Positions 26,118 through 35,145 are shown, counted from the stretch's first letter. The stretch is 64,000 bases of DNA from Pedomonas sp051304405 (GCF_051304405.1 NZ_JBPPGG010000001.1:1054001-1118000), one strand, 5' to 3'. Program-made: numbers and translations. The notes: generated by a model from the letters alone, not told the origin.

Positions 26118-26903
26118 CTAGAGCGAGAAGTGCTCGCCGAGATAGACCCGGCGAACCTGCGGATCGGCGACGAGGGCTGCGGGCGTCCCCTCGAACAGCA
26201 CCTTGCCGTCATAGATAATGCAGGCGCGATCGACGATATCCAGGGTCTCGCGCACATTGTGGTCGGTGATGAGCACGCCGATGTCCCGGTCCTTGAGGTG
26301 GGCGACCAGTTCGCGGATGTCGGCGATGGAGATGGGGTCGATGCCGGCGAAGGGCTCGTCCAGCAGCATGATGGAGGGGGCGGCCGCCAGCGCCCGGGCG
26401 ATTTCCACGCGCCGCCGCTCGCCGCCCGACAGCGCCAGGGCGGGCGACTTGCGCAGGCGGGTGATGGAGAACTCCTCCAGAAGCTGGTCGAGCCGGGCCA
26501 TGCGCTCGTCCCGGTCCTTCACCACCACCTCCAGCACGGCGAGGATGTTTTCCTCGACGCTGAGGCCCCGGAAGATGGAAGTCTCCTGCGGCAGGTAGCC
26601 GAGGCCGAGCCCGGCGCGGCGGTACATGGGCAGGCGGGTGATGTCGAGCCCGTTCAGCATGATGCGGCCGTGGTCCGGCAGCACCAGGCCCATGATCGAA
26701 TAGAAGCAGGTGGTCTTGCCCGCGCCGTTGGGGCCGAGCAGGCCCACCACCTCGCCGCGATGGACGGAGAGGGAGACGTCGCGCAGGACGGCGCGGCTGT
26801 CGTAGGACTTGGCGATGGAGACGACATGCAGCCCGGCCTGCTCCGCCGTGGCGGTGTCTGCCGGTTCGGTCTGGATGTCCCTGCCGAGAGTGCCGTCTGT
26901 CAT
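26118..26903 (-). CDS. lptB: LPS export ABC transporter ATP-binding protein
   Basis: Cytoplasmic ATPase of the LptB2FG complex that extracts LPS from the inner membrane. At 261 residues it is slightly long, with an N-terminal extension of about 22 residues before the ABC core. Walker A is GPNGAGKTT, the signature ALSGGERRRVEIARAL, Walker B MLLDEPFAGIDP, and the H-loop is in ITDHNVRE. It starts 168 bases after lptA and ends 23 bases before rpoN. Confidence 0.96.
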   Translation of the reverse strand: MTDGTLGRDIQTEPADTATAEQAGLHVVSIAKSYDSRAVLRDVSLSVHRGEVVGLLGPNGAGKTTCFYSIMGLVLPDHGRIMLNGLDITRLPMYRRAGLGLGYLPQETSIFRGLSVEENILAVLEVVVKDRDERMARLDQLLEEFSITRLRKSPALALSGGERRRVEIARALAAAPSIMLLDEPFAGIDPISIADIRELVAHLKDRDIGVLITDHNVRETLDIVDRACIIYDGKVLFEGTPAALVADPQVRRVYLGEHFSL

Positions 26904-27071
26904 GGTTCACCGTCGCCTTGAGTCGTGGCTAAAGCATTACGTTTAACAAATAGTGTTCCACCCCCGCGAGCTGGCCCAGAATATGCATGTGCCCGCGGGA
27001 TGAAAAGCCGGCAAAGGGTGCCATGCACGCGCTGCGCCTGATTCAGGAGGGCGCCTGTTGAAGAGGTGCGC

Positions 27072-27620
27072 CTAGGGCTGCTGCTCGTCGCGCGGCGGCA
27101 CCACGAAGCGGCCGGAGACGCGGTTGCGACTCTCGCCGGCCTGGGTCTGGGTCGGCGTGCCGTCGAGGCGCATGATGCCGGTGTCCAGATTGACCTGGAG
27201 GCGGTCGCCGTTGAGCACGGACTCGCCCTTGAACAGCCGCACGTTGCCGACCAGCGTGATCTGGCGCTGCTTGACGTCGTAGATGCCGTAGTTGCCCCGG
27301 GCCTGTTCCGAGGGGGAGTTGAGCCGCACGTTGCCGTTGGCGTCGATGCGCAGGATGGCCAGGTTCTCGCCCTCGGCGCGCTGGTAGTAGACGCGCACCG
27401 TCTCGGCCTGGAGCGTCAGGTTGGCCTGATCCACCCGCACGTTGCCCTGAAAGACGGCCAGGTTTTCCTTGTCGCGCACCTCGATGCGGTCGGCGTCCAC
27501 GTCGATGGTGGCGCCTGTGTCGTGGCGGCGCAGGGCGGAGATGTCCTGTGCGGCCACATCCCGCGGGGTTCCGACCCCCAGTGCGGCCATTGCGGCCAAA
27601 CCTGCCAGCCACCAGCGCAT
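27072..27620 (-). CDS. lptA: LPS transport periplasmic protein LptA
   Basis: Periplasmic OstA-type beta-jellyroll protein that bridges LptC and the outer membrane LptD. It has 182 residues with a signal peptide (MRWWLAGLAAMAALGV... ending VAAQ near residue 25). The repeating pattern DADRIEVRDKENLAVFQGNV, then LTLQAETVRVYY and GNVRLFKGESVLNGDRL, is typical of the family. It follows lptC by 29 bases. Confidence 0.92.
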   Translation of the reverse strand: MRWWLAGLAAMAALGVGTPRDVAAQDISALRRHDTGATIDVDADRIEVRDKENLAVFQGNVRVDQANLTLQAETVRVYYQRAEGENLAILRIDANGNVRLNSPSEQARGNYGIYDVKQRQITLVGNVRLFKGESVLNGDRLQVNLDTGIMRLDGTPTQTQAGESRNRVSGRFVVPPRDEQQP

Positions 27621-27649
27621 GTCTGCCCTCTTTCCTTGTCGAGCGCCCC

Positions 27650-28291
27650 TCAGGACCGGGGCGTGATCCGCATTTTGGTGCGGCCTTCGAAAACCACCGT
27701 TTCGGCGCTGATGTCGGCGCGGAAGCGCTGCGCCCGGAACGTGCCGAGGGGGCCGTTCCCCTCCACGCCGTCCGATCCGTAAGCGGTCTTGGAGGCCAAG
27801 TCCACGATAGCGTTTCGTGTGGTGAACCGATAGCCCCGGTCGGTTGTCAGCACCAGGGGCCCGGTCGCCTTGAGCTGCTTGCGGTCCAGGTCATAGCTGC
27901 CGGTCTCAGCCTTCACCCGCACCACGTCGTTGGCCATGGCCATCTGGGCGGAGACCTCCTCCAGCTCCACCACCGGCGTTGCGGAGGTGCGCTGCACGGC
28001 GCGGCGGGCGGTGATCTCGAAGGGGCGGCCCCGCTCGTCCGTGCCCCGGTAGCGCGGCGATTCCATGCGCAGCCGCTCCGGGCTCACCTCCACCCGGTCC
28101 TTGGACAGCACGAACGACATCTCCTGCCCGCTCACCAGCGGCCACACCAGCACGGTCAGCAGCAGCAGCACCGAGGCGCCCGGCATGAGCACCCGCATCA
28201 GCCGGACGAACCGGTCGTAGCCGCCGCCCACCCGGGGGCCGCGCAGGGCGCCGGCGCGCCAGTCGGGGAGAGGGGGCGATTTCGGCGTCAC
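27650..28291 (-). CDS. lptC: LPS export protein LptC
   Basis: Inner-membrane anchored periplasmic jellyroll protein linking LptB2FG to LptA. It has 213 residues: a short cytoplasmic tail, one membrane helix (PGASVLLLLTVLVWPLVS, about residues 37-54), then the LptC fold with a clear PRYRGTDERGRPFEITA segment. GTG 28291 overlaps the rnd stop as GTGA, so translation is probably coupled to rnd. Confidence 0.9.
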   Translation of the reverse strand: MTPKSPPLPDWRAGALRGPRVGGGYDRFVRLMRVLMPGASVLLLLTVLVWPLVSGQEMSFVLSKDRVEVSPERLRMESPRYRGTDERGRPFEITARRAVQRTSATPVVELEEVSAQMAMANDVVRVKAETGSYDLDRKQLKATGPLVLTTDRGYRFTTRNAIVDLASKTAYGSDGVEGNGPLGTFRAQRFRADISAETVVFEGRTKMRITPRS

Positions 28292-28902
28292 GCGTGTGCA
28301 AAGATGTCGGTGTCGGGCCAGCCAAGCAGGTCCAGCTCGGCCCGGTAGGGCAGGAAGTCGAAGCAGGCCTGCGCCAGGGCGGTGCGGCCCTCGCGGGCCA
28401 GCCGCTCGTCCAGCACGGCCTTCATGCGGTGCAGGTAGCGCACGTCTCCGGCGGCGTACTCCTTCTGCGCGTCGGTGAGCACGTCCGCGCCCCAGTCGGA
28501 GGACTGCTGCTGCTTGGAGATGTCCACGCCCAGCAGCTCCTTGGCCAGGTCCTTGAGGCCGTGGCGGTCGGTGTAGGTGCGGACCAGCTTGGAGGCGATC
28601 TTGGTGCAGTAGACCGGGCGCACCGTGACGCCCAGATAGTGCTTCAGCACCGCCAGATCGAAGCGGGCGAAGTGAAACAGCTTCAGCTGATTCGGGTTCT
28701 CCAGCACACGCTTCAGGTTCGGCGCGTCGTACTGTCCCGGACGGAACCGCACCAGATGCTCGTCGCCCTGGCCGTCGGACAGCTGCACGACGCACAGCCG
28801 GTCGCGCGAGGGGACCAGCCCCAGGGTTTCGGTATCAACTGCAATCGTGCCCTCGGTCAGAACGCCGGCCGGCAGATCGCCCTCGTGAAGATAGATTGCC
28901 AT
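28288..28902 (-). CDS. rnd: Short ribonuclease D (3'-5' exonuclease, DEDDy family)
   Basis: A 204-residue exonuclease containing only the catalytic DEDDy domain; the HRDC domains of E. coli RNase D are absent, as in many alphaproteobacteria. Motif I is VDTETLGL, motif II FHFARFDLAVLKHYL, and motif III YAAGDVRYL with the tyrosine. It is the first gene of the lpt-rpoN run and overlaps lptC. Confidence 0.92.
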   Translation of the reverse strand: MAIYLHEGDLPAGVLTEGTIAVDTETLGLVPSRDRLCVVQLSDGQGDEHLVRFRPGQYDAPNLKRVLENPNQLKLFHFARFDLAVLKHYLGVTVRPVYCTKIASKLVRTYTDRHGLKDLAKELLGVDISKQQQSSDWGADVLTDAQKEYAAGDVRYLHRMKAVLDERLAREGRTALAQACFDFLPYRAELDLLGWPDTDIFAHA

Positions 28903-29133
28903 GGCGGAGGCTTAGCGATTTCAGAGGCGCAGGCCAATGGTGAAACGCGCCGCAGTGGGGGCTGTTCGGCAATTTTTTTGCAGCATTCGGCGCGAAGGCG
29001 GGGAGAGGCAACCAAAAGAAAGGCGGGACGGCCGGGTGGCCGCCCCGCTGCTGCCGGGATTTGTCCGGGATTTGTCCGGTCCATCTCCCGGCCTCTCTGA
29101 CCTTCGGGAGCGGGCGCTCCGCCCGTCGGCCGA

Positions 29134-29733
29134 TCAGCCGAACAGGCGGTTGGCCACCTCGGCCACGTGGCGGCCCTGATGGCGGGCGCCTTCCAGTTCG
29201 GTCTCGCTCGGCCAGCGGGAGCCGTCGCCGCCGGTGATGGTGGTGGCGCCGTAGGGGCTGCACCCGGTCATCTCGTCGATGCGGGCCTGGGCCTGGAAGG
29301 AGTAGGGCAGGCCCACCACCACCATGCCGAAGTGCAGCATGTTGGTGATGAGGGAGAACAGGGTGGTCTCCTGGCCGCCGTGCTGGCTGGCGGTGGCGGT
29401 GAAGGCCGCGCCCACCTTGCCGTTGAGCGCGCCGCGCGCCCACAGGCCGCCGCCCTGATCGAGGAAGTTGGCCATCTGCGAGGAGATGCGGCCGAACCGG
29501 GTGCCGGTGCCGATGATGATGGCGTCGTAGTTGGCCAGATCCTCGATGGAGGCGACGGGCGCTTCCTGATCCAGCTTGTAGTAGGCCTTGCGCGCCACCT
29601 CTTCCGGCACCAGCTCGGGCACGCGCTTGATGTCGACGGTTGCGCCCGCCTCGCGCGCGCCTTCGGCGACCGCCTGGGCCATCTTCTCGATATGGCCGTA
29701 GGACGAATAGTACAGAACCAGCACTTTGCTCAT
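29134..29733 (-). CDS. wrbA: NAD(P)H:quinone oxidoreductase, WrbA type
   Basis: Flavodoxin-like FMN enzyme that reduces quinones by two electrons, limiting redox cycling. At 199 residues the length is typical. FMN-binding parts are YYSSYGHIEKMA (residues 8-19) and GTGTRFGRISSQM, with the late SPYGATTITGGDGSRWPS block that marks WrbA. It lies downstream of a pirin gene in the same direction, separated by 175 bases that contain a strong imperfect hairpin. Confidence 0.95.
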   Translation of the reverse strand: MSKVLVLYYSSYGHIEKMAQAVAEGAREAGATVDIKRVPELVPEEVARKAYYKLDQEAPVASIEDLANYDAIIIGTGTRFGRISSQMANFLDQGGGLWARGALNGKVGAAFTATASQHGGQETTLFSLITNMLHFGMVVVGLPYSFQAQARIDEMTGCSPYGATTITGGDGSRWPSETELEGARHQGRHVAEVANRLFG

Positions 29734-29858
29734 GTTGCTTTAATCCACCTGACTTAAACAAGGACAAACGAAGACGTTGCGGCCGCCCGCACCGGCCGGT
29801 CCGCGTCGATCGGACCGGAGGCGATACGGGAACCGAACGGGAGGGTCTAGCGGGAGGG

Positions 29859-29906
29859 GCGCTCCCCCGGCCCTGACCTTTTGATCAAGGGCCGGGGCGG
29901 GAGCGC
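29859..29906. terminator. Imperfect GC-rich hairpin between pirin and wrbA
   Basis: Arms starting GCGCTCCC at 29859 and ending GGGAGCGC at 29906 pair over nearly their full length around a CCTTTTGATC loop. It sits a few bases past the pirin stop. No T-run follows on the minus strand, so termination efficiency is uncertain. Confidence 0.5.
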
Positions 29907-29908
29907 TT

Positions 29909-30607
29909 TCAGGCCGCGTCCACCAGCACCAGTTCCGCGTCCTCCAGCGCGGAAATGCTGAGCGTGTGCTCGCCGGTGATCGCCGCGCCATCGCGGGTGT
30001 TGACGCGCACGCCGTTCACCGACACCGCGCCGACGGCGGGCACCAGATAGGCGTGGCGGTCGGGGGTGAGGGTGTATTCCACCGTCTCGCCCGCCTTCAG
30101 GGTGGCGCCCAGCACGCGGGCATGGGCGTTGATGTGCAGGGCGTCCGTGTCTTCCTCGTAGCCGCTGGCCAGCGCCACGAGGCGGCCGGAGCGATCGCCC
30201 TTGGGGAAGGGCTTGGCCCCCCACGAGGGCGGGGCGCCCGGCAGGTCGGTCTCGATCCAGATCTGGAACACGGTCGTCGGCTCCAGCTCCATGTTGTACT
30301 CGGCGTGGACGATGCCGCTGCCCGCCGCCATCACCTGCACGTCGCCCGCCTCGGTGCGGCCGATGTTGCCCTGGTTGTCCTGATGGGTGATCGCGCCGGA
30401 GCGGACATAGGTGATGATCTCCATGTCCTCGTGCGGGTGGGGCGGGAAGCCGCTGCGGGGCGCGATGGTGTCGTCGTTCCACACCAGGATCCGCCCCCAG
30501 CCCATGCGGGCCGGGTTGTAGTAGCTGGAGAAGGAGAAGTGGTAGCGCACCTGGAGCCAGCCGTGGTTGGCGTGGCCCAGACTGTCAAACGGGCGAAGAT
30601 CAATCAT
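29909..30607 (-). CDS. Pirin family protein (YhhW-like quercetinase type)
   Basis: A 232-residue bicupin of the pirin family. The metal site is visible in the N-terminal cupin: HPHEDMEIITYVRSG (about residues 56-70) plus a later HAEY segment. Short bacterial pirins such as YhhW have quercetin 2,3-dioxygenase activity in vitro; the natural substrate is unknown. It is divergent from a second, longer pirin gene (169-base gap) and upstream of wrbA. Confidence 0.92.
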   Translation of the reverse strand: MIDLRPFDSLGHANHGWLQVRYHFSFSSYYNPARMGWGRILVWNDDTIAPRSGFPPHPHEDMEIITYVRSGAITHQDNQGNIGRTEAGDVQVMAAGSGIVHAEYNMELEPTTVFQIWIETDLPGAPPSWGAKPFPKGDRSGRLVALASGYEEDTDALHINAHARVLGATLKAGETVEYTLTPDRHAYLVPAVGAVSVNGVRVNTRDGAAITGEHTLSISALEDAELVLVDAA

Positions 30608-30776
30608 GCTGGCCTCTCGGGGTGTATCAGCGTCTTGACCCCGAAAATAATGCGGCCACCATGTTGCGAAATCCGCGACAATCGAAATTCAGAGTTTCCG
30701 GTTTGGAGACTGGCGGGCGCACCCCGCAGCGGTGCAAGGCGTTGTTTCCCGCGAAAAACGGAAAGGAAAACCGCCC

Positions 30777-31670
30777 ATGATCGACCTGGTGATCGAGACA
30801 CGCTGCCGCAATCTGGGCGGCTTCGAGGTGGGGCGGGTGCTGCCCTATGCCAAGCGGCGCATGGTCGGGCCGTTCATCTTCTTCGACCGCATGGGGCCGG
30901 TCACCTTTCCCGCCGGGCTGCCGCGCAGTGTCGACGTGCGCCCGCACCCGCACATCGGCATCTCCACCATCACCTACCTGTTCGAGGGCGAGATCATGCA
31001 CCGGGACAGCCTGGGCACGGAGCAGCCCATCCGCCCCGGCGAGGTGAACTGGATGACCGCCGGGCGCGGCATCACCCACAGCGAGCGGTTCGAGCGGGCG
31101 CGCCGCGAGGGCGGGCGGATGGACGGCATCCAGGCCTGGGTCGCCCTGCCGGAGGCGGACGAGGAAACCGACCCCGGCTTCGAGCATGTGAGCGGCGCGG
31201 CCCTGCCGGTGTGGGAGGATGACGGCGTCTGGGGCCGGGTGGTGGCGGGCGAGGCCTTCGGCCTCAAGGCCGGGGTGCGCACCTTCTCCCCCATGGCCTA
31301 TGTGCATCTGGAAATGCAGGCGGGCCGCCGCGTCGCCGTGCCGGAGGCCTACACCGAGCGGGCAGCCTACATCGCCTCGGGCAGCGTGGAGGTGGGCGGC
31401 CGCCGCCATGAGGCGGGCCGGATGCTGGTGTTCACCCCGCGCCAGCCGGTCACGCTCGCGGCGGTGGAGCCGGCCTCGGTGATGCTGGTGGCAGGCGAGC
31501 CGCTCGGCCCGCGCTTCATCGACTGGAACTTCGTCTCCTCCTCGAAGGAGCGCATCGAGCAGGCCAAGGCGGACTGGCGCGCCGGGCGCATGAAGCTGCC
31601 GGACCTCGACAACAGCGAGTTCATTCCCCTGCCGGGCGAGCCCGTGCCGCCGCCCAACCCCATGTCCTGA
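30777..31670 (+). CDS. Pirin family protein (long form)
   Basis: A 297-residue bicupin with the pirin signature RPHPHIGISTITYLFEGEIMHRDSLG and the ITHSERF segment supplying further metal ligands. It has the full two-domain length and a pirin C-terminal domain (RRVAVPEAYTERAAYIASG). GAAAGGA precedes ATG 30777. It is divergently paired with the shorter pirin, and its own substrate cannot be inferred. Confidence 0.93.
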   Translation: MIDLVIETRCRNLGGFEVGRVLPYAKRRMVGPFIFFDRMGPVTFPAGLPRSVDVRPHPHIGISTITYLFEGEIMHRDSLGTEQPIRPGEVNWMTAGRGITHSERFERARREGGRMDGIQAWVALPEADEETDPGFEHVSGAALPVWEDDGVWGRVVAGEAFGLKAGVRTFSPMAYVHLEMQAGRRVAVPEAYTERAAYIASGSVEVGGRRHEAGRMLVFTPRQPVTLAAVEPASVMLVAGEPLGPRFIDWNFVSSSKERIEQAKADWRAGRMKLPDLDNSEFIPLPGEPVPPPNPMS

Positions 31671-31813
31671 CCCCGAATCCTGCGAAATCCGGCTCCTGAT
31701 CCGGGGAAATCGTGCCTGCGCGCGACGAATGGAGCGCGCAGGCGCTTTGCATTTGCCGCCGGAGTCGATACACCGCCGCAGAGAATAATATATGGTATAC
31801 TATGGAGAGGCGG

Positions 31814-33814
31814 ATGCGGCGGGCACTCATGCGGACGGAGCGCGCACTCGGGGCTGTGCTGGGCCTGGCGGCGGCCGCCTTGCCGCTGGCGGCGCAGGCG
31901 GAGGCGCTGAAGGTCGCGTCGCCAAACGGCCGCGTCGAGATCGTGTTCGACCTCGATGCCGCGCAGCAGGCCACCTATGCCATCTCCTTCAACGGGCAGA
32001 CGGTCATCGCGCCCTCGCCGCTGGGGCTGAACCTGGACAAGGGCGGGCGGCTCGGCGCGGGGCTCACCGTCACCGGCGCGGTGCGGCGCACGGCGGATAC
32101 CACCTACACCCTGCCCTTCGCCAAGGTCAGCACCGCCCGCGACCGCTACAACGAGCTGGCCGTCGATCTGCGCGAGACGGGCGCGTCGGGGCGGGCGCTG
32201 CAACTGGTGTTCCGCGCCTATGACGACGGCGCGGCCTTCCGCTACCGCCTGCCGCAGCAGCCCGAGCTGGAGGCGGTGGTCATCCGCAGCGAGCTGACCG
32301 AGTTCGACTTCCCCGCCGACTATGCCTGCTGGGGCCTCAACCTCGGCCGGTTCGATACCGCTCACGAGGGCGAGTACGACCCCGTCCGGGCCTCGCACAT
32401 GCGCCCGCACCACCTTTATGAGGCGCCGCTGGTGTGCCGCACCGGCGCGGGCGAGACCACCTTCGCCATCGCCGAGGCGGATCTGAAGAACTACGCGGGC
32501 ATGTACCTTCAAGGCCGGGCCGACGGCGGGCTGGGGGTGCAGGCGCGCCTCTCGCCCCGGCTGGAGGATCGCAAGGCGGCGGTGCGCACCCGCATCGGCT
32601 CGGACATCCTCTCGCCCTGGCGGGTGGTGATGCTGGGCGAGACGCCGGGCAGGCTGATCGAGTCGACCCTCATCACCAACCTCAACCCGGACCCCGACCC
32701 CGCCCTCGACTTCTCGTGGGTGAAGCCGGGCAAGGCGGCGTGGGACTGGTGGAACGGCCCCACCCTGGCCAGCGTGCCCGAAGCGGGCATGAACAACGAA
32801 ACCCTCATGGCCTTCATCGACTTCGCCGCCGAGGCGGGGCTGGAGTACATGCTCATCGACGAGGGCTGGTACGCCGGCGCGGGCGGCGGCGGCACGGTGC
32901 GCCCGGGCGTGGACGTAACCCGCACCCGGCCGGAGATCGACCTGCCGTTCCTGGTGGACTACGCCCGCCGCAAGGGCGTGGGGCTGTGGCTGTGGCTCAA
33001 CTGGCAGGCGCTGGACGCCCAGATGGAGGAGGCGCTCGCCTTCTACGCGAAGCTGGGCATCAAGGGCATCAAGGTGGATTTCATGGACCGGGACGACCAG
33101 GAGATGGTCGACTGGTTCCACAAGGTGCTGGCCGCCACTGCCCGCCACCGGCTGATGGTCAACCTGCACGGGGCCTACAAGCCGACCGGCCTCATCCGCA
33201 CCTGGCCGCATTTCCTGACGCAGGAAGGCGTGCTGGGCGCGGAGTACAACAAGTGGACCCGGCGCATCACCGCCGGCCACAACGTGATGCTGGCCTACAC
33301 CCGCCTGCTGCTGGGGCCGATGGACTACACCCCCGGCGGCTTCCTCAACGTGAAGCCGGAGGACTTCACCATCCGCCTCGCCCCGCCGTTCGTGCAGACG
33401 ACCCGGGGGCAGGGCCTGGCCATGTATGTGGTCTATGACAGCCCCTTCGGCGTGGTGGCGGACAGCCCGGACAACCTGCGCGGCCAGCCGGGGCTGGACT
33501 TCATCTCGCTCGTGCCGACCACCTGGGACGAGACCCGCGTGGTGGGCGGCGCGTTCGGCGAGGCGATCATCATCGCCCGCCGCAAGGGGAAGGACTGGTT
33601 CGTCGGCGCCATGACCAACGAGGAGGGGCGCACGGTCGAGGTGCCGCTCGATTTCCTCGGCAAGGGCCGCTACCGGCTCACCATCTGGACCGATGGCGAT
33701 ACGCCCGCCGCGCTTGCCGTCGAGACGCGCCGCCTCGGCGCGAACGACCGCGCGCCGGTCCGCCTGACGCTCGCCCCCAGCGGCGGCGGCGTGCTGCACT
33801 TCAAGGCGGAGTAG
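31814..33814 (+). CDS. Glycoside hydrolase family 97 alpha-glycosidase, secreted
   Basis: A 666-residue protein with a signal peptide (ending PLAAQAEA), an N-terminal GH97 beta-sandwich, a TIM barrel (DEGWY, GIKVDFMDRDDQEM) and a C-terminal beta domain. An aspartate in KVDF (D422) sits where retaining GH97 alpha-galactosidases carry the nucleophile; the inverting SusB-type enzymes lack it. The acid/base is probably a glutamate in TQEGVLGAEYNKW. ATG 31814 is chosen because GGAGAGG is at 31804-31810; ATG 31802 and 31829 are possible. It is isolated, with no sugar transporter nearby. Confidence 0.9.
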   Translation: MRRALMRTERALGAVLGLAAAALPLAAQAEALKVASPNGRVEIVFDLDAAQQATYAISFNGQTVIAPSPLGLNLDKGGRLGAGLTVTGAVRRTADTTYTLPFAKVSTARDRYNELAVDLRETGASGRALQLVFRAYDDGAAFRYRLPQQPELEAVVIRSELTEFDFPADYACWGLNLGRFDTAHEGEYDPVRASHMRPHHLYEAPLVCRTGAGETTFAIAEADLKNYAGMYLQGRADGGLGVQARLSPRLEDRKAAVRTRIGSDILSPWRVVMLGETPGRLIESTLITNLNPDPDPALDFSWVKPGKAAWDWWNGPTLASVPEAGMNNETLMAFIDFAAEAGLEYMLIDEGWYAGAGGGGTVRPGVDVTRTRPEIDLPFLVDYARRKGVGLWLWLNWQALDAQMEEALAFYAKLGIKGIKVDFMDRDDQEMVDWFHKVLAATARHRLMVNLHGAYKPTGLIRTWPHFLTQEGVLGAEYNKWTRRITAGHNVMLAYTRLLLGPMDYTPGGFLNVKPEDFTIRLAPPFVQTTRGQGLAMYVVYDSPFGVVADSPDNLRGQPGLDFISLVPTTWDETRVVGGAFGEAIIIARRKGKDWFVGAMTNEEGRTVEVPLDFLGKGRYRLTIWTDGDTPAALAVETRRLGANDRAPVRLTLAPSGGGVLHFKAE

Positions 33815-33842
33815 GGCGCACCCGTCTGCTCAGGACTGCTGC

Positions 33843-34319
33843 TCAGGACTGCGGGCGCGACGGGCTCCACTTGCCGATCCCGGCATAGAGCGCGTCGCGC
33901 AGCGCTTTGACCTTGCGGTTGAGCGCGTGCAGATCCTCGGGCGGCTGGCCGGAGGCCGCCACCAGCGCCTCGCCCAGGCAGCCCGCCTGCGGCCGCAGGG
34001 CGCGGCCCGCGTCGGTCAGCGCGATGACCACCTGCCGCTCGTTGTCCGGGTTGCGGGTGCGGCGCACCAGCCCCGCCGCCTCCAGCCGCTTGAGCACCGG
34101 CGTGAGCGTGCTCGACTCGAGCGCGAGCTGCTCGGCGATTCCGCCCACGGTCTGCCCGTCCTCCCGCCACAGCACGTTCAGCACCAGATACTGCGGGTAG
34201 GTGAGCCCGAGCGTGTCCAGCAGGGGCTTGTAAAGGCGCTGGATGGCCATGCCGGCCGAATAGATGGCGTAGCAGAGCTGGTCATCCAGCGGCAGCGGCG
34301 GGTTGGGTTGGTCGGTCAT
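33843..34319 (-). CDS. ohrR: MarR-family organic peroxide sensor OhrR
   Basis: A 158-residue winged-helix repressor. The N-terminal LDDQLCYAIYSAGMAIQRLYKPLL matches OhrR, with the peroxide-sensing cysteine C16. A second cysteine C114 (QAGCLGEAL) is placed as in two-cysteine OhrR proteins that form an intersubunit disulfide. The DNA-binding region is GGIAEQLALESSTLTPVLKRLEAAGLVRR. It is divergent from ohr, with palindromic operators in between. ATG 34319 is the family start. Confidence 0.93.
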   Translation of the reverse strand: MTDQPNPPLPLDDQLCYAIYSAGMAIQRLYKPLLDTLGLTYPQYLVLNVLWREDGQTVGGIAEQLALESSTLTPVLKRLEAAGLVRRTRNPDNERQVVIALTDAGRALRPQAGCLGEALVAASGQPPEDLHALNRKVKALRDALYAGIGKWSPSRPQS

Positions 34320-34379
34320 GGCGAAGGCCTTGCTCCTGATGTTCGCCGCGGTCTGACGCATTGTTCTCGCCAAAATACA

Positions 34380-34454
34380 TATCGCGATAAAAATTCGGTT
34401 GCAAACCTTTCCGTCGAGGCGTATGTGAATGGTTATCGCGATAACTGTTATCGC
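34380..34454. promoter_or_regulatory. OhrR operator candidates
   Basis: The palindrome TATCGCGATA occurs twice, at 34380-34389 and 34434-34443, the second inside the longer perfect palindrome GTTATCGCGATAAC (34432-34445). A half site TTATCGC follows at 34448-34454. Centres are 54 bases apart. Position between divergent ohrR and ohr indicates that OhrR represses both. Confidence 0.75.
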
Positions 34455-34531
34455 AGAATGATGCAGCCCGACCCGTTCCAACCGCACGGACCGTGCAGGC
34501 AGGACCAACAGACAGCACAAGGAGACCCCCG

Positions 34532-34957
34532 ATGGACATTCTGTATCGCACCGAAGCCACCGCCACCGGCGGCCGCACTGGCCAGGCCCGCACCACCGAC
34601 GGCGCGTTCAGCGTTGCGCTCGTCACCCCGAAGGAGCTGGGCGGCCCGGGCGGCGCGGGTGCCAACCCGGAGCAGCTGTTCGCCTCCGGCTACGCCGCCT
34701 GCTTCCTCGGCGCGCTCAAGTTCGTGGCGGCCCAGCGCAAGGTGCAGCTGCCGGAGGACAGCGCCGTCACCGCCGCCGTTGGTATCGGCAAGCGTGACGA
34801 CGGCGAGGGCTTCGGCCTCGACGTGGCGCTGACCATCGCGCTGCCGGGCATCGACGCCGCGCTGGCCCGCGCGCTGGTCGATCAGGCCCACATCGTGTGC
34901 CCCTATTCGCACCTGGCGCGCCGCGGCCTCGACGTGCGGCTGGCGCTGGCGGACTAA
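34532..34957 (+). CDS. ohr: Organic hydroperoxide resistance peroxidase Ohr
   Basis: Thiol peroxidase of the Ohr/OsmC family that reduces organic hydroperoxides using lipoyl groups. It has 141 residues, the standard length. Both catalytic cysteines are present: C57 in GYAACFLGAL and C123 in HIVCPYSHLAR, with the supporting E47 in NPEQLFASGY. The start is ATG 34532 with AAGGAG upstream. A strong terminator follows at 35003. Confidence 0.96.
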   Translation: MDILYRTEATATGGRTGQARTTDGAFSVALVTPKELGGPGGAGANPEQLFASGYAACFLGALKFVAAQRKVQLPEDSAVTAAVGIGKRDDGEGFGLDVALTIALPGIDAALARALVDQAHIVCPYSHLARRGLDVRLALAD

Positions 34958-34965
34958 GTCCGGTT

Positions 34966-35107
34966 CGCGTTTCGTTGCGTCGCGTTTCGTTGCGTCGCGT
35001 AGCGGCAGACGGGCACCCCCGGCCCGTCTGCCGTTTTGCGTTTGGGGGCGAATCGGCATGTGCCGCGACTGAGCCAGGGCGCACCTCAGCCAGGGCGCAC
35101 CTCAGGG
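34966..35107. repeat. Two short tandem repeats downstream of ohr
   Basis: A 15-base unit GCGTTTCGTTGCGTC is tandemly duplicated just after the ohr stop (about 34968-34998). Further on, CAGCCAGGGCGCACCT-like units are repeated (about 35074-35104). The 343-base ohr-tRNA gap holds these repeats and two terminators, and no gene is seen. Confidence 0.55.
35003..35038 (+). terminator. Intrinsic terminator of ohr
   Basis: Perfect 12-base arms CGGCAGACGGGC/GCCCGTCTGCCG with a 7-base loop, followed by TTTTGCGTTT. It lies 46 bases past the ohr stop. Confidence 0.85.
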
Positions 35108-35145
35108 CGGGGCGATTTTTTTTGAGGGGAGCTTTTGCGCAGGCA

